DNA of 64,000 nucleotides from Sphingobium lactosutens (GTDB lineage Bacteria > Pseudomonadota > Alphaproteobacteria > Sphingomonadales > Sphingomonadaceae), in contig NZ_QJQX01000018.1 of assembly GCF_013393185.1 (NCBI RefSeq), positions 1 through 64,000 on the forward strand. Reading direction: 5' to 3'. This document shows positions 63,073-64,000 of the stretch, in pieces (position 1 is the first letter of the stretch; each line of letters starts with the position of its first letter). A model generated the notes under the pieces. That model did no database searches, had not been told where the DNA came from, and saw only the letters and a list, made by a program, of their open reading frames with translations. A program made the translations under genes and the position numbers.

Positions 63073-63164
63073 CAATCCGCTCCCAAACCGGGCAGGGCGA
63101 CAGGCTGGAGCCTGGCGGCTTTCCGGCCGGCGATCCCGACAGCCGCAGGGATGGTCTTCAGCAT
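63072..63164 (-). CDS. Possible 30-residue basic peptide gene in the operon
   Basis: Between the DUF3325-like and DUF3649-like genes the minus strand has AAGGAG followed five bases later by an ATG (63164; a second ATG lies at 63167). It opens a 30-codon frame, MLKTIPAAVGIAGRKAARLQ and ten further residues, whose stop overlaps the next start (TGATG). Spacing, ribosome-binding site and coupling are all as expected for a real gene, but the length alone gives no coding statistics. Confidence 0.4.
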   Translation of the reverse strand: MLKTIPAAVGIAGRKAARLQPVALPGLGAD

Positions 63165-63199
63165 CATGGCTCCTTTGCTGGATCGGTGGGACGCGGCGC

Positions 63200-63490
63200 T
63201 CATCGCCGGATCCGGGCGAGGATCTTCTCGCGATGCAGGTTGAAGATGATGGTCATCATCGCCGCGACGCTGAGCGACCCGCACCAAGCCACCGTGCCAT
63301 AGCCCCAGCCAAGGCCGATCCCGGCGGCAAGGAAGCCCAGCACCAGCATCATCATCCCGCCCGTCCGCATCATTCCAGACAGCGAACTGGACAGTTTGCG
63401 GCACAGCCATTCCTGCTGGTGGCGGGCCATGGCCAATAGCAGCATGGCAAAGCCGATCTGCGACAGGAGGAGGACAGCGACATGCGTCAT
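63200..63490 (-). CDS. DUF3325-family small membrane protein (second copy)
   Basis: This 96-residue protein with three hydrophobic segments and the MARHQQEW motif is shared with 3241-3576 (MARHRRDL). Its start overlaps the PepSY stop (ATGA). It belongs to the right-hand iron-uptake-like operon. Confidence 0.65.
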   Translation of the reverse strand: MTHVAVLLLSQIGFAMLLLAMARHQQEWLCRKLSSSLSGMMRTGGMMMLVLGFLAAGIGLGWGYGTVAWCGSLSVAAMMTIIFNLHREKILARIRR

Positions 63491-64000
63491 GCCATCGCCT
63501 CCTCAAGCGCGCGCTGCTTGCGACGTGGCGCGGATTTGGGCTGGTGGCGGGTGACCTTCCGGGCAGCGAAGGCGAAGAACCCGGCGGTTGCGAGCAAGAC
63601 GAGGTCGAAGCTGACGAATAATGCGTCCCCCGCCATCAGGCTGGCCGGCAGGCCGCGGGTCGTTGTGATCGCGCTGGCGATGGGTACCAGGGCAAACAGT
63701 GCCGCCCCGGCTGCAAGGCCCTCGCTCCAGGCGCGTTTGGCCGGTCGGGCGATCGTCCAGATGAACAGCCCGCCCCAGACGATGAAGAGGCTGTTCACTT
63801 CCCAGTCCGCACGATCCGCCATGTCGGTGGGGAGAATGCGGTTGGCCAGGAAATAGGCGGCGATGCCTGCCGGCGCGCCGACAATGAAGCCGATATTGAG
63901 CCGCTCGACCAGATGAAATCCGACATGCGGTCGGGTCGGGTCGGGCAGTTTGGCGCGGCGCTTGACGGTCCACAATATCAGGCCGCTGCCGACCATGACC
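63487..64000 (-). CDS. PepSY-associated TM protein, C-terminal part (runs off window)
   Basis: The last ~170 residues of a PepSY-type reductase read on the minus strand: SGLILWTVKRRAKLPDP, HLVERLNIGFIVGAPAG, ADWEVNSLFIVWGGL and a basic tail. They match the end of the protein at 1627-3237 in order (GSGAILFEVKRR, YRLIEILNIT, TDMEVRAFFMLW). The start lies beyond base 64000. It heads the second PepSY-DUF3325-DUF3649-TonB module. Confidence 0.85.
   Translation of the reverse strand, partial: VMVGSGLILWTVKRRAKLPDPTRPHVGFHLVERLNIGFIVGAPAGIAAYFLANRILPTDMADRADWEVNSLFIVWGGLFIWTIARPAKRAWSEGLAAGAALFALVPIASAITTTRGLPASLMAGDALFVSFDLVLLATAGFFAFAARKVTRHQPKSAPRRKQRALEEAMA

Overview
The window looks like a chromosomal segment of a sphingomonad (Sphingomonadaceae, Sphingobium/Sphingomonas-like). 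This rests on high GC, many TonB-dependent receptors (TBDRs), FecI/FecR-type surface signalling, TorF-like porin, DUF5818 and DUF6961 small proteins and an intergenic repeat type typical of alphaproteobacteria. The genus is an inference from gene content; there is no rRNA gene to confirm it.

Left end (1-4.3 kb): an IS256-type transposase remnant, frameshifted and cut off at its 3' end, is fused to the last ~60 codons of a siderophore-type TBDR. Behind it lies an intact iron-uptake operon: DUF3649, PepSY ferrisiderophore reductase, DUF3325 and TonB. The right end (59.6-64 kb, minus strand) carries a diverged second copy of the same module with its own receptor-like gene. From 4.5 to 7.2 kb is an operon of three different xylose-isomerase-like TIM-barrel proteins. 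From 7.25 to 9.1 kb is decayed DNA holding a broken YqcI/YcgG gene, a YozE-like remnant and one intact 42-codon gene.

10-27 kb: a solitary groEL without groES; a coupled catabolic operon (ALDH, Tat-exported solute-binding protein, D-threonine-aldolase/D-serine-dehydratase-like enzyme, RidA, DUF1624 membrane acyltransferase, FAD amine oxidase) with a divergent LysR; an aldo/keto reductase with a divergent MerR and a textbook 19-bp-spacer MerR promoter; a TetR/epimerase pair behind an 18-bp perfect palindrome; then a set of small accessory genes around an S24 repressor.

27-35 kb: a complete surface-signalling unit (ECF sigma, FecR, STN-containing TBDR) ends in a secreted alkaline phosphatase. 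An intact IS630 element follows, then a mutated 3' half of tRNA-Glu (probable old att site), AT-rich DNA and a 5'-truncated PHB depolymerase. 35.6-50.8 kb reads as a cell-wall/amino-sugar scavenging region: TBDR, penicillin acylase, PBP4, serine hydrolase, AmpG-like permease, HutC-type regulator, MurQ, SIS deaminase and NagA. A shared TGGTATTR motif lies before the receptor/acylase pair and before the MurQ/deaminase pair. An orphan Imm11-like gene sits inside it.

50.7-59.6 kb is the most unusual part. A tightly overlapping minus-strand operon (cupredoxin, diiron ferritin-like protein, NodU-type carbamoyltransferase, DUF5989, methyltransferase) faces a plus-strand operon (ECF sigma, zinc-finger anti-sigma, subtilase, TorF-like porin, SGNH hydrolase). 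The anti-sigma's periplasmic domain visibly resembles the propeptide of the neighbouring subtilase, suggesting a protease-gated envelope signalling system that controls a carbamoylation pathway.
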